Made by a program: the position numbers and the translations under genes. Shown one piece after another: positions 13,881 to 22,185 of a stretch of 24,338 nt of DNA. The notes beneath the pieces are model-generated. The model had not been told where the DNA came from. It saw only the letters and a list, made by a program, of their open reading frames with translations, and made no database searches. The stretch comes from Acidimicrobiia bacterium (lineage in GTDB: Bacteria > Actinomycetota > Acidimicrobiia > IMCC26256 > PALSA-555): assembly GCA_017853455.1 (NCBI GenBank), contig JAFMJM010000004.1:1-24338 (forward strand), written 5' to 3'. Position 1 is the first letter of the stretch; the number at the start of each line of letters is the position of its first letter.

Positions 13881-14213
13881 TCAGGCGATGTCGGCGACCA
13901 CGATCTCCCAGTCGGCGGCGGGCTCGATGCGGGCGACCTTCGGGGGCCGCCCGCGGGGGCGGCGCACGGTGACCCGACCGTTGACGATCGACTCACCACC
14001 CCACACGCCCCACGGCTCGCGCCGCTCGAGCGCCCCGGCCAGGCACTCGGACCGCACCACGCAACCGGCGCAGAACGCCTTGGCCCGGGCGATGTCGGCG
14101 AGGTCCTCGGAGAAGAACAGGTCGGTGAGGGTGCCCGCGTCGTCACGGCAGCGGGCGTCGACCCGCCAGGCGTCCTCGGTGGTCTCGGTGGTGATCAGGG
14201 TCAGGGCGGACAT
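13881..14213 (-). CDS. WhiB-family iron-sulfur transcription regulator
   Basis: A 110-residue WhiB-like protein. Four cysteines that hold the [4Fe-4S] cluster are C22, C48, C51 and C57 (C-x25-C-x2-C-x5-C). The PWGVWGGES turn (67-75) follows, then a basic C-terminal RRPRGRPPK that resembles an AT-hook. Wbl proteins bind the primary sigma factor and sense redox or nitric oxide. The ATG at 14213 has GAGGAG six bases upstream. The 485-base upstream region suggests complex regulation. Which Wbl subgroup it belongs to is not certain; a basic arm of this kind is seen in WhiB2- and WhiB7-like members. Confidence 0.92.
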   Translation of the reverse strand: MSALTLITTETTEDAWRVDARCRDDAGTLTDLFFSEDLADIARAKAFCAGCVVRSECLAGALERREPWGVWGGESIVNGRVTVRRPRGRPPKVARIEPAADWEIVVADIA

Positions 14214-14432
14214 CGCCGGCTCCTCGGGCTTTGGCGGTCGGGTGGCTCGGGGTCGGGGTGGTCGAGGGATGGGGCTTCGGACGGACGTGAACGGTGACGA
14301 ACGGGACGGACGGGCTCGGGCGAGGCCGGGGAACACCGATGATGACGACGGGGTGAGACAGTCACGACCCACGCCGTTCCCAGGCCTCCGGGGCGCCCCG
14401 GCGGCCTGGTCACCTCGCCGGCGGCGGTGCGC

Positions 14433-14594
14433 TCAGCAGGAGGTGGCAGGGTGCCGCCGGGGCCCGGGCTTGTGGCCGGTGCCGACGTACGCGAGCGCCC
14501 ATGCGCACGCGGTGAACGCCGGAATGGCCCGGTGAGCGGCGCGCGCAGCCACGACGGTGCCCGGATTCGGGTTCGACGTCGGGGTGGCGAGCAT
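14433..14594 (-). CDS. Possible small protein, unknown
   Basis: A 53-codon frame, ATG at 14594 with GAGG six bases upstream, ending in TGA. The product has an Asn/Pro/Thr-rich start, a hydrophobic helix-like middle (FTACAWALAYVG) and a basic C-terminus ending ATSC. Codon third positions are strongly GC, as in real genes here, but that is weak evidence in DNA this GC-rich. No family recognised. It could instead be part of a long 5' leader of the WhiB gene. Confidence 0.3.
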   Translation of the reverse strand: MLATPTSNPNPGTVVAARAAHRAIPAFTACAWALAYVGTGHKPGPRRHPATSC

Positions 14595-14685
14595 CAGGGG
14601 CCTCGGGTGCCTCGGGTGGCGGTGCACCGCCCGGACGGGCGGCTCGGACCAGTGTGGCAGCCCCGACGACCCCCTGCCACCGAAT

Positions 14686-14691
14686 TAGGGT
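14686..14691 (+). promoter_or_regulatory. Putative -10 element, leaderless serine hydrolase mRNA
   Basis: TAGGGT (TANNNT) ends seven bases before the ATG at 14699, with no Shine-Dalgarno sequence. This is the standard spacing for leaderless actinobacterial transcripts. Confidence 0.45.
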
Positions 14692-14698
14692 CGTGCGT

Positions 14699-15844
14699 AT
14701 GCCCACGCCCGATCTCGCCGCCGTCACCGACCTGCTGGAGGCCCAGCGGGCGGCCGACTGGCACGACGGGGCGCAGGTCTACGTGTCGATTCGGGGCGAG
14801 GTGCTCCTCGACGCAGCCGTGGGCGATTCCCGCCCCGGGCGGGCGCTGCGCACCGACGACCGGATGCTCTGGTACTCGTCGGGCAAGCCCCTCACCACGG
14901 TGGCCGTGCTCCAGCTCTGGGAGCAGGGTCGGCTCGGCCTCGACGACCGGGTGGGCGACCACGTCGACGGCTGGGGCAACGGCAAGGAGACCGCCACCCT
15001 CCGGCACGTCCTCACCCACACCGGCGGCTTCCCGATGGCGCGTGACTACCCGTTCGACCGCGACGTGACCAGCGCCGAGGCGGTCGCCGCCGTCGCCGCC
15101 TCGCCGGCCGCCTGGCTCCCCGGCGCCCAGGCGGGCTACCACGCCGCGAGCGGCTGGCAGATCCTGGGGGCGATCGTCGAACGGGTCGACGGCCGACCGA
15201 TCGAGCGCTACCTCCACGACGAGGTCATCTCCCCGCTCGGCCTGACGGGCACGTCCCTGGGCATTCCGCTGGCGGAGCAGGAGCGCCTCGGCGACGCCGT
15301 CGTCCCGGTCGCCTGGAAGGGTCACCGGCTCCCCCGCGTCGACGCCGACGGCACCATCGAGATGGTCGAGTACCACGCCGACCGGTATCACAACGAGCCG
15401 TGGCACATCGCCAAGATCGAACCGGGCGGCGGCATGCGCGGACCGGCCCACGACCTCGGCCGGTTCTACGAGTCGCTGCTCGGGTGCGGGCCGGCGGTCC
15501 TCGAGCCGGGCACCGTCGAGGTGATGACCGCCGTCCACCGCTACGGGCTGAAGGACGCCGTGCTCGGGCTCAACCGACCGTGGGGCCTCGGCGTGCAGGT
15601 CGACTTCACCGGCGGAACCACCCGCCGCGCGTTCGGCCACGGCGGCATGGCCACCAGCCGCGGCCTGGCCGACCCCACGTGTGGCCTGGTGCTGGTCGTG
15701 GTCGCCAACGGCCTGGCCGGGTTCCTCGAGGCCGAGCGGCGCGTGCTCGAGGTCACCGATGCCGTCTACACCGCTCTCGGTGACGAGGTGGCGCCCCTGC
15801 GCAAGCCGGTCGAGCAGCTCGGCGCCTTCGGCCTGAGCACCTGA
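14699..15844 (+). CDS. Serine hydrolase, beta-lactamase/class C (esterase) family
   Basis: A 381-residue protein of the beta-lactamase/penicillin-binding-protein-like fold. It has S60-x-x-K63 (YSSGKPLTT), the Tyr motif Y147-H-A149 and the third-box HGG (H314-GG). HTGGFP near 107 is usual for the EstB/LpqK group. No signal peptide, so it is cytoplasmic and more likely an esterase or peptidase-like hydrolase than an antibiotic-resistance enzyme. The ATG at 14699 fits a leaderless promoter; longer in-frame starts lack any signal. It stands alone, convergent with the IMPase operon. Substrate unknown. Confidence 0.9.
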   Translation: MPTPDLAAVTDLLEAQRAADWHDGAQVYVSIRGEVLLDAAVGDSRPGRALRTDDRMLWYSSGKPLTTVAVLQLWEQGRLGLDDRVGDHVDGWGNGKETATLRHVLTHTGGFPMARDYPFDRDVTSAEAVAAVAASPAAWLPGAQAGYHAASGWQILGAIVERVDGRPIERYLHDEVISPLGLTGTSLGIPLAEQERLGDAVVPVAWKGHRLPRVDADGTIEMVEYHADRYHNEPWHIAKIEPGGGMRGPAHDLGRFYESLLGCGPAVLEPGTVEVMTAVHRYGLKDAVLGLNRPWGLGVQVDFTGGTTRRAFGHGGMATSRGLADPTCGLVLVVVANGLAGFLEAERRVLEVTDAVYTALGDEVAPLRKPVEQLGAFGLST

Positions 15845-15899
15845 CCTTCTCCACTCCGCCCCGCCCCGGCGCGTCCGTCGACGGCGGCCGCGACCGACG

Positions 15900-16694
15900 T
15901 CAGGCCGGGTGGGCGATGCAGTCGAGGACGGCGGCGTGGATCGGGGCGGGAGCGGCGACGATGTCGCCGGAGTCGAGCCAGGCGTCGGGGTCACCGGACC
16001 AGTCGGTGACCATCCCACCCGCCTCGCGCACGAGCAGCGCGCCGGCGGCGACGTCCCACGGACCGAGCGCCTGCTCGAAGTAGCCGTCGTAGACCCCGGC
16101 CGCCGTCCAGGAGAGGTCGAGGCTGGCCGCCCCGGCCCGGCGGAGGTCCTCGAAGGTCGTGAGCGCCTTCCGGAACACCGGGAAGTAGCCGTCGAGGAGG
16201 CGGGCCTTGGCCCGGAACGGGAAGCCCGTGGCGCACACCGCCGACTCGACGGGCCGCTCCCCCACGGAGAGACGAACCCCGTTGCGGGTCGCGCCCCCGC
16301 CCGCCCGGGCGGCGTAGGTGTCGCCGAGGATCGGAGCGTGCACCACCGCGACCAGCGGGGTGTGGTCGGCCACGAGGGCGATCGACACGCCCACCACCGG
16401 GTAGGCGTGCAGGAAGTTGGTGGTGCCGTCGAGGGGGTCGACCAGCCAACCGAGTTCGGCGCGCTCGCCGCCCTCCTCCTCGCCGAACACCGGGAGGCCG
16501 GCGCCCTCGGTGAGCACGGCGCGCACCGCCCGCTCGGCGGCCGTGTCGGTGGCGCTGACCCAGTCGCCCGGTGCCTTGGAGCGCACGTCGCGGGGCGATC
16601 CGAACGCCTCGCGGATCACCGCCGCGCCGGCGTCGGCGGCGACGGTCGCGACGGCGAGCAGGGCGTCGAGGTCGAGGCGGCCGTGCGTGCTCAC
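15900..16694 (-). CDS. Inositol monophosphatase family protein (copy 1)
   Basis: A 264-residue Mg-dependent, lithium-sensitive-type phosphatase fold. Metal ligands: E72/E73 (FGEEEGG), D86, D89 (VDPLDGTTNF) and D214 (GPWDVAAG). The family hydrolyses inositol-1-phosphate, histidinol phosphate, fructose-1,6-bisphosphate or PAP; sequence alone does not choose. The GTG at 16694 overlaps the stop of the upstream paralogue (GTGA). Last gene of a five-gene operon. All catalytic residues are present. Confidence 0.92.
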   Translation of the reverse strand: MSTHGRLDLDALLAVATVAADAGAAVIREAFGSPRDVRSKAPGDWVSATDTAAERAVRAVLTEGAGLPVFGEEEGGERAELGWLVDPLDGTTNFLHAYPVVGVSIALVADHTPLVAVVHAPILGDTYAARAGGGATRNGVRLSVGERPVESAVCATGFPFRAKARLLDGYFPVFRKALTTFEDLRRAGAASLDLSWTAAGVYDGYFEQALGPWDVAAGALLVREAGGMVTDWSGDPDAWLDSGDIVAAPAPIHAAVLDCIAHPA

Positions 16695-17458
16695 GCTGCA
16701 CCTCCGTCGGGGGGCGTCACGGCGGCGACCAGCGCCTCGACCAGCTCCGGGGTTGCGCCGGCGAGCAGCTGCCGGCGCGCCTCCCACTCGCTGGTGGCCA
16801 GTTCGCGGTGGTGGACGTCGCGCACCGCAGCGCCCGCCTCGGTGCAGATCAGCCAGCCGCCGAGGTAGTCCCACGGTCCGTGCCGGTCGGGCAACGCGTC
16901 GATCATGGCGTCGATGCGCCCGGAGGCGACGTCGCACAGCGACAGGGCCGCCGAGCCCATCGCCCGGAACTGCTTCCAGGCGAGCACCCGCTCGGGCATG
17001 CCCGAGATGGCGACGACGGCGTCCTCGACCCGGGTGGCGCTCGACGGCCGGATGACGTCGCCGTCACGGCGGGCCCCCTCGCCGCGCACGGCCGTGATCC
17101 GCTCGCCGACCGGCGTGTTGGTGACGAGCGAGCACAGCGGGCCGTCGGCGTCGAGGGCGCACAGCGAGATCCCCCAGTACGGGATGCCCCGGGCGCAGTT
17201 GGTGGAGCCGTCGACCGGGTCGACCACCACGGTGATGGCGGCATCGGCGCGCCCCGTCCGGCCCGACTCCTCGCTGACGACCGTCACCGGTGCGGCGTGG
17301 AGCACCCGGCAGACCGCTTCGTCGACGACGAGGTCGAGCGCATACTGCCCGGGCCGGTCGGTGCGGTCGCGTCGGGCCGCCTCGCCGATGCCCGCCAGCG
17401 CCTGGCGGTGGGCGTCCGCGGCCGCGTCGAAGCAGTCGAGCAGGGCGTGCGGATCCAC
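16691..17458 (-). CDS. Inositol monophosphatase family protein (copy 2)
   Basis: A 255-residue second IMPase-fold enzyme, clearly diverged from its neighbour. E63/E64 (VVSEESG), D80 and D83 (VDPVDGSTNC) and D197 (GPWDYLGG) are conserved. GTG at 17458 lies nine bases after the MobA-like gene and its stop overlaps the start of copy 1. Two different substrates are likely for the tandem pair, for example inositol phosphate and another sugar phosphate, but this is inference. Confidence 0.9.
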   Translation of the reverse strand: MDPHALLDCFDAAADAHRQALAGIGEAARRDRTDRPGQYALDLVVDEAVCRVLHAAPVTVVSEESGRTGRADAAITVVVDPVDGSTNCARGIPYWGISLCALDADGPLCSLVTNTPVGERITAVRGEGARRDGDVIRPSSATRVEDAVVAISGMPERVLAWKQFRAMGSAALSLCDVASGRIDAMIDALPDRHGPWDYLGGWLICTEAGAAVRDVHHRELATSEWEARRQLLAGATPELVEALVAAVTPPDGGAA

Positions 17459-17467
17459 GCCCGGAGG

Positions 17468-18076
17468 CTACCGGCGGGTCGGTGCGGCACCGGGCCCGGC
17501 CGGTGGGTGCCACCCGGTACGGGCCAGGTCGGCGGGCTGGTCGAGGTCGGCGAACGCGTCGACGCCCGCCACGGAGAGCCACGCCGACTCGTCGAGTTCG
17601 GTCACCGGGATCCGCTCCAGTAGGGCACGCAACGACCGCTCGCCGGCGGCGAGGAGAGTCTCGACGACCGGCCGCACGGCGACCGGGAAGCGGGCTGCCA
17701 GCGGCTGGCGGCGCCCGGCGGCCACCGGCACCACCGCCCCGTCGGCCGGATGGTCGCGCAGGAGGGCCAGGAGACCTGGGGTCAGACCAGGCTGGTCGAC
17801 GGCGACCAGGAGTACCCCACCGTCGGTCACGCCCCGATCGGCCAACGCTGCGAGGCCGGCGGCGAAGGCGGCCAGTGGTCCGGCACCGGGCGGGTCCTCG
17901 CGCACGGCCACCAAGCCCGACGCGCCGGTCCCGACCTCGACGACCGGGTCGGCCACTGCGGTCACCACGCCGACCATCCGGTCGACGAGCCGCTCACCGT
18001 CGAGCTCGAGCGTCGCCTTGTCGGTTCCGAGCCGGCGGGCGGCGCCGCCGGTGAGCAGGATCGCCGCGACGCTCAC
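17468..18076 (-). CDS. MobA-like NTP transferase (molybdenum cofactor guanylyltransferase family)
   Basis: A 202-residue nucleotidyltransferase with the N-terminal LTGGAARRLGTDKATLELDG loop that binds the nucleotide, VREDPPGAGPLAAFAAGL, and VAVDQPGLTPGLL in place of the usual DxP metal motif. MobA adds GMP to molybdopterin; MocA-like relatives add CMP. GTG at 18076 overlaps the stop of the preceding gene, and the stop is TAG. A pterin carbinolamine dehydratase lies two genes upstream, but no other molybdenum cofactor gene is in view, so the exact nucleotide and substrate stay open. Confidence 0.83.
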   Translation of the reverse strand: MSVAAILLTGGAARRLGTDKATLELDGERLVDRMVGVVTAVADPVVEVGTGASGLVAVREDPPGAGPLAAFAAGLAALADRGVTDGGVLLVAVDQPGLTPGLLALLRDHPADGAVVPVAAGRRQPLAARFPVAVRPVVETLLAAGERSLRALLERIPVTELDESAWLSVAGVDAFADLDQPADLARTGWHPPAGPGAAPTRR

Positions 18077-18495
18077 GCGTCGGAGGCCGCCGGGCCGACC
18101 AGGTGGTAGTCGGCGACGGTCCACCCGAAGGTGTGTCGGTCGAGGCCGACCTCGTTGCGGACGACCGAGCCGTCGCGCAGGGTGAGCCGGGTGCGGACCA
18201 CCGCCCGGTCGCCGATGACGTCGAGCCCCTCGACGTGGACCTCGCCGGCCAGGTGCTGAAGCTCGGGACGCTCGCGGTAGGCCGCACGCTTGGCGGCCAT
18301 GAACGCACGCTTGTCGAGTCCGTCACGCAACGACGGCCCGGAGAGCGACCAGAGCGCGTCGAAGTCGAGGCGGTCCCACGCCAGCTCGTAGCCCACCGCG
18401 ATGTCCTCGGGGGTCGGTCCGGGGTCGCGGGCGTACACCACGACGACGGCGCCCACCAGCAGCAGGACGAGCGTCGCGACGACGGCGACGGTCAC
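18073..18495 (-). CDS. Membrane-anchored protein with NTF2-like domain
   Basis: A 140-residue protein: one N-terminal transmembrane helix (VTVAVVATLVLLLVGAVVVV) and then an extracytoplasmic NTF2-like/SnoaL-type fold (TPEDIAVGYELAWDRLDFDALW...). Such domains often serve as binding or scaffold units. Start GTG overlaps the stop of the dehydratase and the stop overlaps the MobA-like start. Function unknown. Confidence 0.8.
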   Translation of the reverse strand: MTVAVVATLVLLLVGAVVVVYARDPGPTPEDIAVGYELAWDRLDFDALWSLSGPSLRDGLDKRAFMAAKRAAYRERPELQHLAGEVHVEGLDVIGDRAVVRTRLTLRDGSVVRNEVGLDRHTFGWTVADYHLVGPAASDA

Positions 18496-18782
18496 GCGAG
18501 CTCCCCGGCGATCGCCGACACGGCTGCGGCGAGGGTGAGGTCGAGCTCGGTGAGGCCGCCGGCGTCGTGCGTGCTGCACACGACCCGGAGCCGTCGGTAG
18601 CGGAGGTCGAGGTCGGGATGGTGGTTCATCGCCTCAGCCCGGTCGGCGATGGCCACGATGCACTCGACCGCCGCCGGGAACGACCGGAGCGTGAAGGTGG
18701 CCTCGATGGTGTCACCGACCCGCTCCCAGCCCGGAAGGCCGACGAGCCCGGCGGCGACGGCGTCGTCGGAGAGGCGGTCCAT
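18492..18782 (-). CDS. Pterin-4a-carbinolamine dehydratase family protein
   Basis: A 96-residue PCD/DCoH-fold protein with the signature N-H54-H55-P56-D, Y62 and TH72DAGGLTELD. The enzyme dehydrates 4a-hydroxytetrahydropterin after aromatic amino acid hydroxylation, and members near molybdenum cofactor genes may act on pterins there. First gene of the five-gene operon (ATG at 18782); all later junctions are GTGA overlaps except one nine-base gap. Confidence 0.9.
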   Translation of the reverse strand: MDRLSDDAVAAGLVGLPGWERVGDTIEATFTLRSFPAAVECIVAIADRAEAMNHHPDLDLRYRRLRVVCSTHDAGGLTELDLTLAAAVSAIAGELA

Positions 18783-18845
18783 GCCCCCATTGTGCCCGGG
18801 CCAGGGAGGGGCGTCGGTCGTCGGGCCTGCCCGGCCCGGCCGGGA

Positions 18846-19808
18846 TCAGCGGTCGCGCAGGGCGTCCATGATCCGGGCGCAGGCCACCCCGTCGGCGGCG
18901 ACGGCCGCCTCGGGGTCGGGGGCGCCGGTCCGCGCGGCGTCGCGCACCACCTCCGCCCAGCGGCGCATCGGCACCAGGTGCGGGTCCTCGGCGGGCGGGT
19001 CGAACGTGAACACCTCGTGGGTGCCGTCGGCGTCGCGGCGGGTGATCCGCCGGTCGGCGACGACCTCGAGCGCCCCGTCGGCGCCGATGACGGTGACCCG
19101 CTGGGGAACGGTCACCGGGGCGACGAAGGTGGTGTCGATGGTGACGCTCGCCCCTCCGGCGTGGTCGAGGGTGGCGGTGAATCCGTCCTCGGCGGTGCAG
19201 GCGTGCATCCGACCGTCGGCGTCGGGGCGCTCGGTCACGGTGGTGCGCAGCAGCGCCGAGGCCGCCACGACGTCGCCGAGGGTCCAGCGCAGGAAGTCGA
19301 GGACGTGCGATCCCCAGGCGCCGATCCAGCCCCCACCCTGCGCTGCGTCGAACAGCCAGCCGTAGGGGCGCAGCGGCACCCGGGACCCGCTGTTGTACGC
19401 CGTCCACTGCACGTGCTCGACCGGCCCGACGGCGCCGTCCCGGATCAGGCCACGGAGCACCGTGCGCACCGGGTGCCAGCGGAACTCGAAGTTCACGAGG
19501 AGGGGCACCCCGGCGGCCGTCGCCCGGTCGGCCATCGCGAGTGCGTCGTCCTCGGACGTGCCGAACGGCTTGTCGCACAGCACGGCCCGACCGGCGTCGA
19601 GGGCCCGCTCGACGATGTGCCGATGGGCGAAGGGCGGCGCGTGGACCGCCACCAGGTCGGCCCGGGCGATCGCGTCGGCGACCGCCGCGTCGTCGCGCGG
19701 TGAGACGACGTCGATCACCTCACAACCCTCGGTGGCGGCGAAGACCGGGGCGACGACGCGGGCGCCGAACCCGCGTCCGACGACCACGACCTTCAGGGGT
19801 GCGGTCAT
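18846..19808 (-). CDS. Gfo/Idh/MocA-family oxidoreductase
   Basis: A 320-residue NAD(P)-dependent oxidoreductase. Rossmann motif VVVGRGFGARVV (G11-x-G13-x-G15) and CDKPFGTSEDDA, the family's EKP-like motif with Asp in place of Glu, are present. GGGWIGAWGSHVLDFLRW carries the catalytic-type His. It probably oxidises or reduces a sugar, cyclitol or similar. The ATG at 19808 overlaps the stop of the Rid-family gene (ATGA), so the two form an operon. Exact substrate unknown. Confidence 0.9.
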   Translation of the reverse strand: MTAPLKVVVVGRGFGARVVAPVFAATEGCEVIDVVSPRDDAAVADAIARADLVAVHAPPFAHRHIVERALDAGRAVLCDKPFGTSEDDALAMADRATAAGVPLLVNFEFRWHPVRTVLRGLIRDGAVGPVEHVQWTAYNSGSRVPLRPYGWLFDAAQGGGWIGAWGSHVLDFLRWTLGDVVAASALLRTTVTERPDADGRMHACTAEDGFTATLDHAGGASVTIDTTFVAPVTVPQRVTVIGADGALEVVADRRITRRDADGTHEVFTFDPPAEDPHLVPMRRWAEVVRDAARTGAPDPEAAVAADGVACARIMDALRDR

Positions 19809-20275
19809 CCCGCCGTGAGTGCCACGGTGAGCTCGACCTCGACCGGGGCGCCACGCGGCAGCGACGCCACCCCGATGGCCGAGCGGGTGTGGCGACCGGC
19901 GTCGTCCCCGAAGAGCTCGAGCAGGGCCTGGCTGGCGCCGTCGGCGACCGCCGGTTGCTCGGTGTAGTCGGGCGCGCTGGCCACGAACACCGTGATGGTC
20001 AGGACCCGGGCCACCCGGTCGAGCGATCCGAGCTCCGCCCGCACGAGCGACACGGCGTTGAGCAGCGCCAGACGGGCACACGCGACCCCGGTCTCGGTGC
20101 TCACCCCGGCGCCGCACACCCCGAGCGCCGGGAAGTTGCCCTCGGCGTCGCGGGGAAGGGCCCCCGAGGTGCGGGCGGTGTCACCGTGCACGACGACGCC
20201 GAGGAGGGGCGCGTGGGGGGCGAACGGTCCCGGCAGGGTGATCCCCGCTGCGGTCATTCTCGCTTCGTGTGCCAC
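19805..20275 (-). CDS. Rid-family protein (YjgF/YER057c/UK114)
   Basis: A 156-residue member of the longer Rid subfamily. ALGVCGAGVS..., TVFVASAPDY and the C-terminal RHTRSAIGVASLPRGAPVEVE are typical. R131 aligns with the catalytic arginine of RidA (in TRSAIGV). RidA deaminates reactive enamines and imines made by PLP enzymes. The GTG at 20275 is preferred because GAGGGG lies five bases upstream; ATG at 20257 is the alternative. That ribosome site sits in a hairpin arm (20282-20301). Confidence 0.86.
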   Translation of the reverse strand: MAHEARMTAAGITLPGPFAPHAPLLGVVVHGDTARTSGALPRDAEGNFPALGVCGAGVSTETGVACARLALLNAVSLVRAELGSLDRVARVLTITVFVASAPDYTEQPAVADGASQALLELFGDDAGRHTRSAIGVASLPRGAPVEVELTVALTAG

Positions 20276-20281
20276 GTCGCC

Positions 20282-20301
20282 CCCTCGGTTCCGAACGAGG
20301 G
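20282..20301 (-). terminator. Hairpin between the beta-helix and Rid genes
   Basis: On the minus strand CCCTCG-TTCGGAAC-CGAGGG, six base pairs. It follows the stop of the beta-helix gene by 41 bases, and its second arm overlaps the Rid-gene ribosome site GAGGGG. It may end transcription, mask that site, or both. Confidence 0.4.
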
Positions 20302-20342
20302 CGTGATGCTACCGACGACGTCGCACCGGACGGCGCTCGGCG

Positions 20343-22073
20343 CTACCCGGTGAAGGTCGGCTCCGGAACGGGCTCCGGCTGCGGTCGGGGCTGCTCCTCG
20401 TACGCACCGATGTCGACCGTGCCGCCGTAGACCCGCACGTACGGCTCACCCCGCTGGTCGTAGGCGTCGCCCTCGAACGACGGCAACGACGCCGGACCGG
20501 CGTTCAGCGCCGGGCTGCCCGCCAGGAGTGCGTGGGTCAGGGTCGGACCACCGTTGTCGGCCAACGGCCCCAGCTTCAGCGCCGCGGCGGCCACCCCGGT
20601 GACCGTGCCGCCCAGGTTCGTCACCGTGACGCTCGAGGTCCCGACCAGCGAATGGTCGGCGGTCACCGTGGGATCGACCGGCCCGGTCGCACGCCCGAGA
20701 TCGGCGTCGCCATTACCAGCCAGGATCGTGCTGACCAGACTGACAACCCCCGGCGTCGGGACCGGATCCGCCGCCACCGAACCGATGCCGACGGTCTTCA
20801 CCGCGATGCCGTCGACCGCCCCCGCCGCCGAGTTCCCCGTGATGGTGTCGGCCACCAGGACCGTCCCACCCGGACTGGCCAGGATCGCGCCACCCGTCCC
20901 GCCGGCCTCGTTGCCCGAGATCGTCGAGTTCACGGCGACCACGGACCCGGACCGGGTGGGTGCCAGGTAGAAGGCGTAGATGCCACCACCGTCACCTCCG
21001 GCGACGTTTCCGGAGATGGTCGACTCCTCCACGACGATCCCGTCGTGGGTGGAAGCGGCGATCCCGCCACCGTCACTCCCGGCGTCGTTGTCGGCGATCG
21101 TCGTCCGCCGGACCGTCAGCGTCTGGTTGCCGGCGAAGATCGCTCCCCCGCGGGTGGTGGCGGCATTCTGCGTGAACGACGAGTCGGTGATCAGTGAATC
21201 ACCGGCGTCGATGTACAGCGCGCCCCCACCGGAGGCGCTGTGGTTGCCCGTGAAGGTCGAGCCGGAGATGGTCAGGTCACCGTTGGCGACGTGGATCGCT
21301 CCACCCTCGTAGAGGGACGCGTTCCCGTCGAACTCCGAGTCGGAGACGACGATGTCCCCACCGGGATTGGTGAAGTAGAGCCCGCCTCCCTCGCGCCCCT
21401 TGTTCGCCAGGAACGAGGTGTGGTCGACCACCGTCGAGACGGCCGAGGAGACGTAGACGCCGCCGCCGCCGCCGTTGTAGTCGGTCGTGTTGCCGGCGAC
21501 GATCGAGCGGAGGACGCTGACGGTGGCGCCGGTCGACCCGACGAAGATCGCACCGCCTCCTGCGGGGGCGTGGTTCGCGTGCAGCACGCTGTCCGACACC
21601 GTGACGTCGGCCGACGAGCCGCTCCCCACGAAGATCGCGCCACCCCTGCCGTACACACCCTCCCCGCCGGTGATGTCGACGCCGGAGACGTCGACGCTCC
21701 CCGAGACCCCCGAGAACGCCAACACGGTGTTGCCCGACGAGCCGCCCTCACGCCAGCCACCGTCGATCACCGCGACACCGTTGCCGTGGATCGACAGCTC
21801 CTCGGTGATCGTGGGGAGGTCGCTCGCCAGGGTGATCACCCCGGTGAGGCTGGGCGCGAACTCGATCACGTCGTGACCGCCGGCACCGTTGGCGTCGAGG
21901 ATCGCCTGGCGCAGCGACCCGGGCCCGGAGTCGTTCACCGAGTCGACGGTGAAGGTGGCCGAGGCGCCCGCGGCGACCGGGGCGAGGAGAGCGGCACCGG
22001 CACCGGTGACGACGATGGCGCCGGACCCGGCCAGGGCGACGGCCCGGCGACGGGACGTGGTGGAACGCGACAT
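20343..22073 (-). CDS. Secreted parallel beta-helix protein, choice-of-anchor Q type
   Basis: A 576-residue secreted protein. The N-terminus has a twin-arginine-like SRRRAVALAG and a long hydrophobic stretch, with probable cleavage near AAGASA. TVDSVNDSGPGSLRQAILDANG (CSLREA-like start of such helices) follows, then about ten rungs of the GGGAI/GGxIY type with STISGN and SxFxxN turns. The C-terminus NGGPTLTHALLAGSPALNAG...VDIGAYE is the choice-of-anchor Q ending, followed by a Pro/Glu tail. GAGGAG precedes the ATG at 22073. Likely a cell-surface or carbohydrate-binding protein; no lyase residues identified. No sorting motif seen. Confidence 0.9.
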   Translation of the reverse strand: MSRSTTSRRRAVALAGSGAIVVTGAGAALLAPVAAGASATFTVDSVNDSGPGSLRQAILDANGAGGHDVIEFAPSLTGVITLASDLPTITEELSIHGNGVAVIDGGWREGGSSGNTVLAFSGVSGSVDVSGVDITGGEGVYGRGGAIFVGSGSSADVTVSDSVLHANHAPAGGGAIFVGSTGATVSVLRSIVAGNTTDYNGGGGGVYVSSAVSTVVDHTSFLANKGREGGGLYFTNPGGDIVVSDSEFDGNASLYEGGAIHVANGDLTISGSTFTGNHSASGGGALYIDAGDSLITDSSFTQNAATTRGGAIFAGNQTLTVRRTTIADNDAGSDGGGIAASTHDGIVVEESTISGNVAGGDGGGIYAFYLAPTRSGSVVAVNSTISGNEAGGTGGAILASPGGTVLVADTITGNSAAGAVDGIAVKTVGIGSVAADPVPTPGVVSLVSTILAGNGDADLGRATGPVDPTVTADHSLVGTSSVTVTNLGGTVTGVAAAALKLGPLADNGGPTLTHALLAGSPALNAGPASLPSFEGDAYDQRGEPYVRVYGGTVDIGAYEEQPRPQPEPVPEPTFTG

Positions 22074-22185
22074 GACGAACTCCTCAGGACACGATGACCG
22101 GACCGTGGAACATAGTTCCACGCCGAAGCGACGGGCCAGGCCGGACCGACGACCGGGCAGTGTCCGCACCGGGGTCGTGGTCCTG

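Larger units (their letters stand above)
14214..14698. other. Long divergent intergenic region
   Basis: A 485-base stretch between the WhiB start and the divergent serine hydrolase. It holds the WhiB ribosome site (GAGGAG), one possible small minus-strand gene (14433-14594) and the putative hydrolase promoter near 14686. I saw no RNA gene, riboswitch or clear repeat in the rest. Confidence 0.5.

Noticed and set aside
11334..14297. A 987-codon open frame on the plus strand
   Set aside because: An Arg-rich out-of-frame shadow of the mannosidase gene that runs on across the terminators and antisense to WhiB.
14654..14698. Upstream in-frame start for the serine hydrolase
   Set aside because: It would place the start before the proposed promoter and adds residues with no family similarity.
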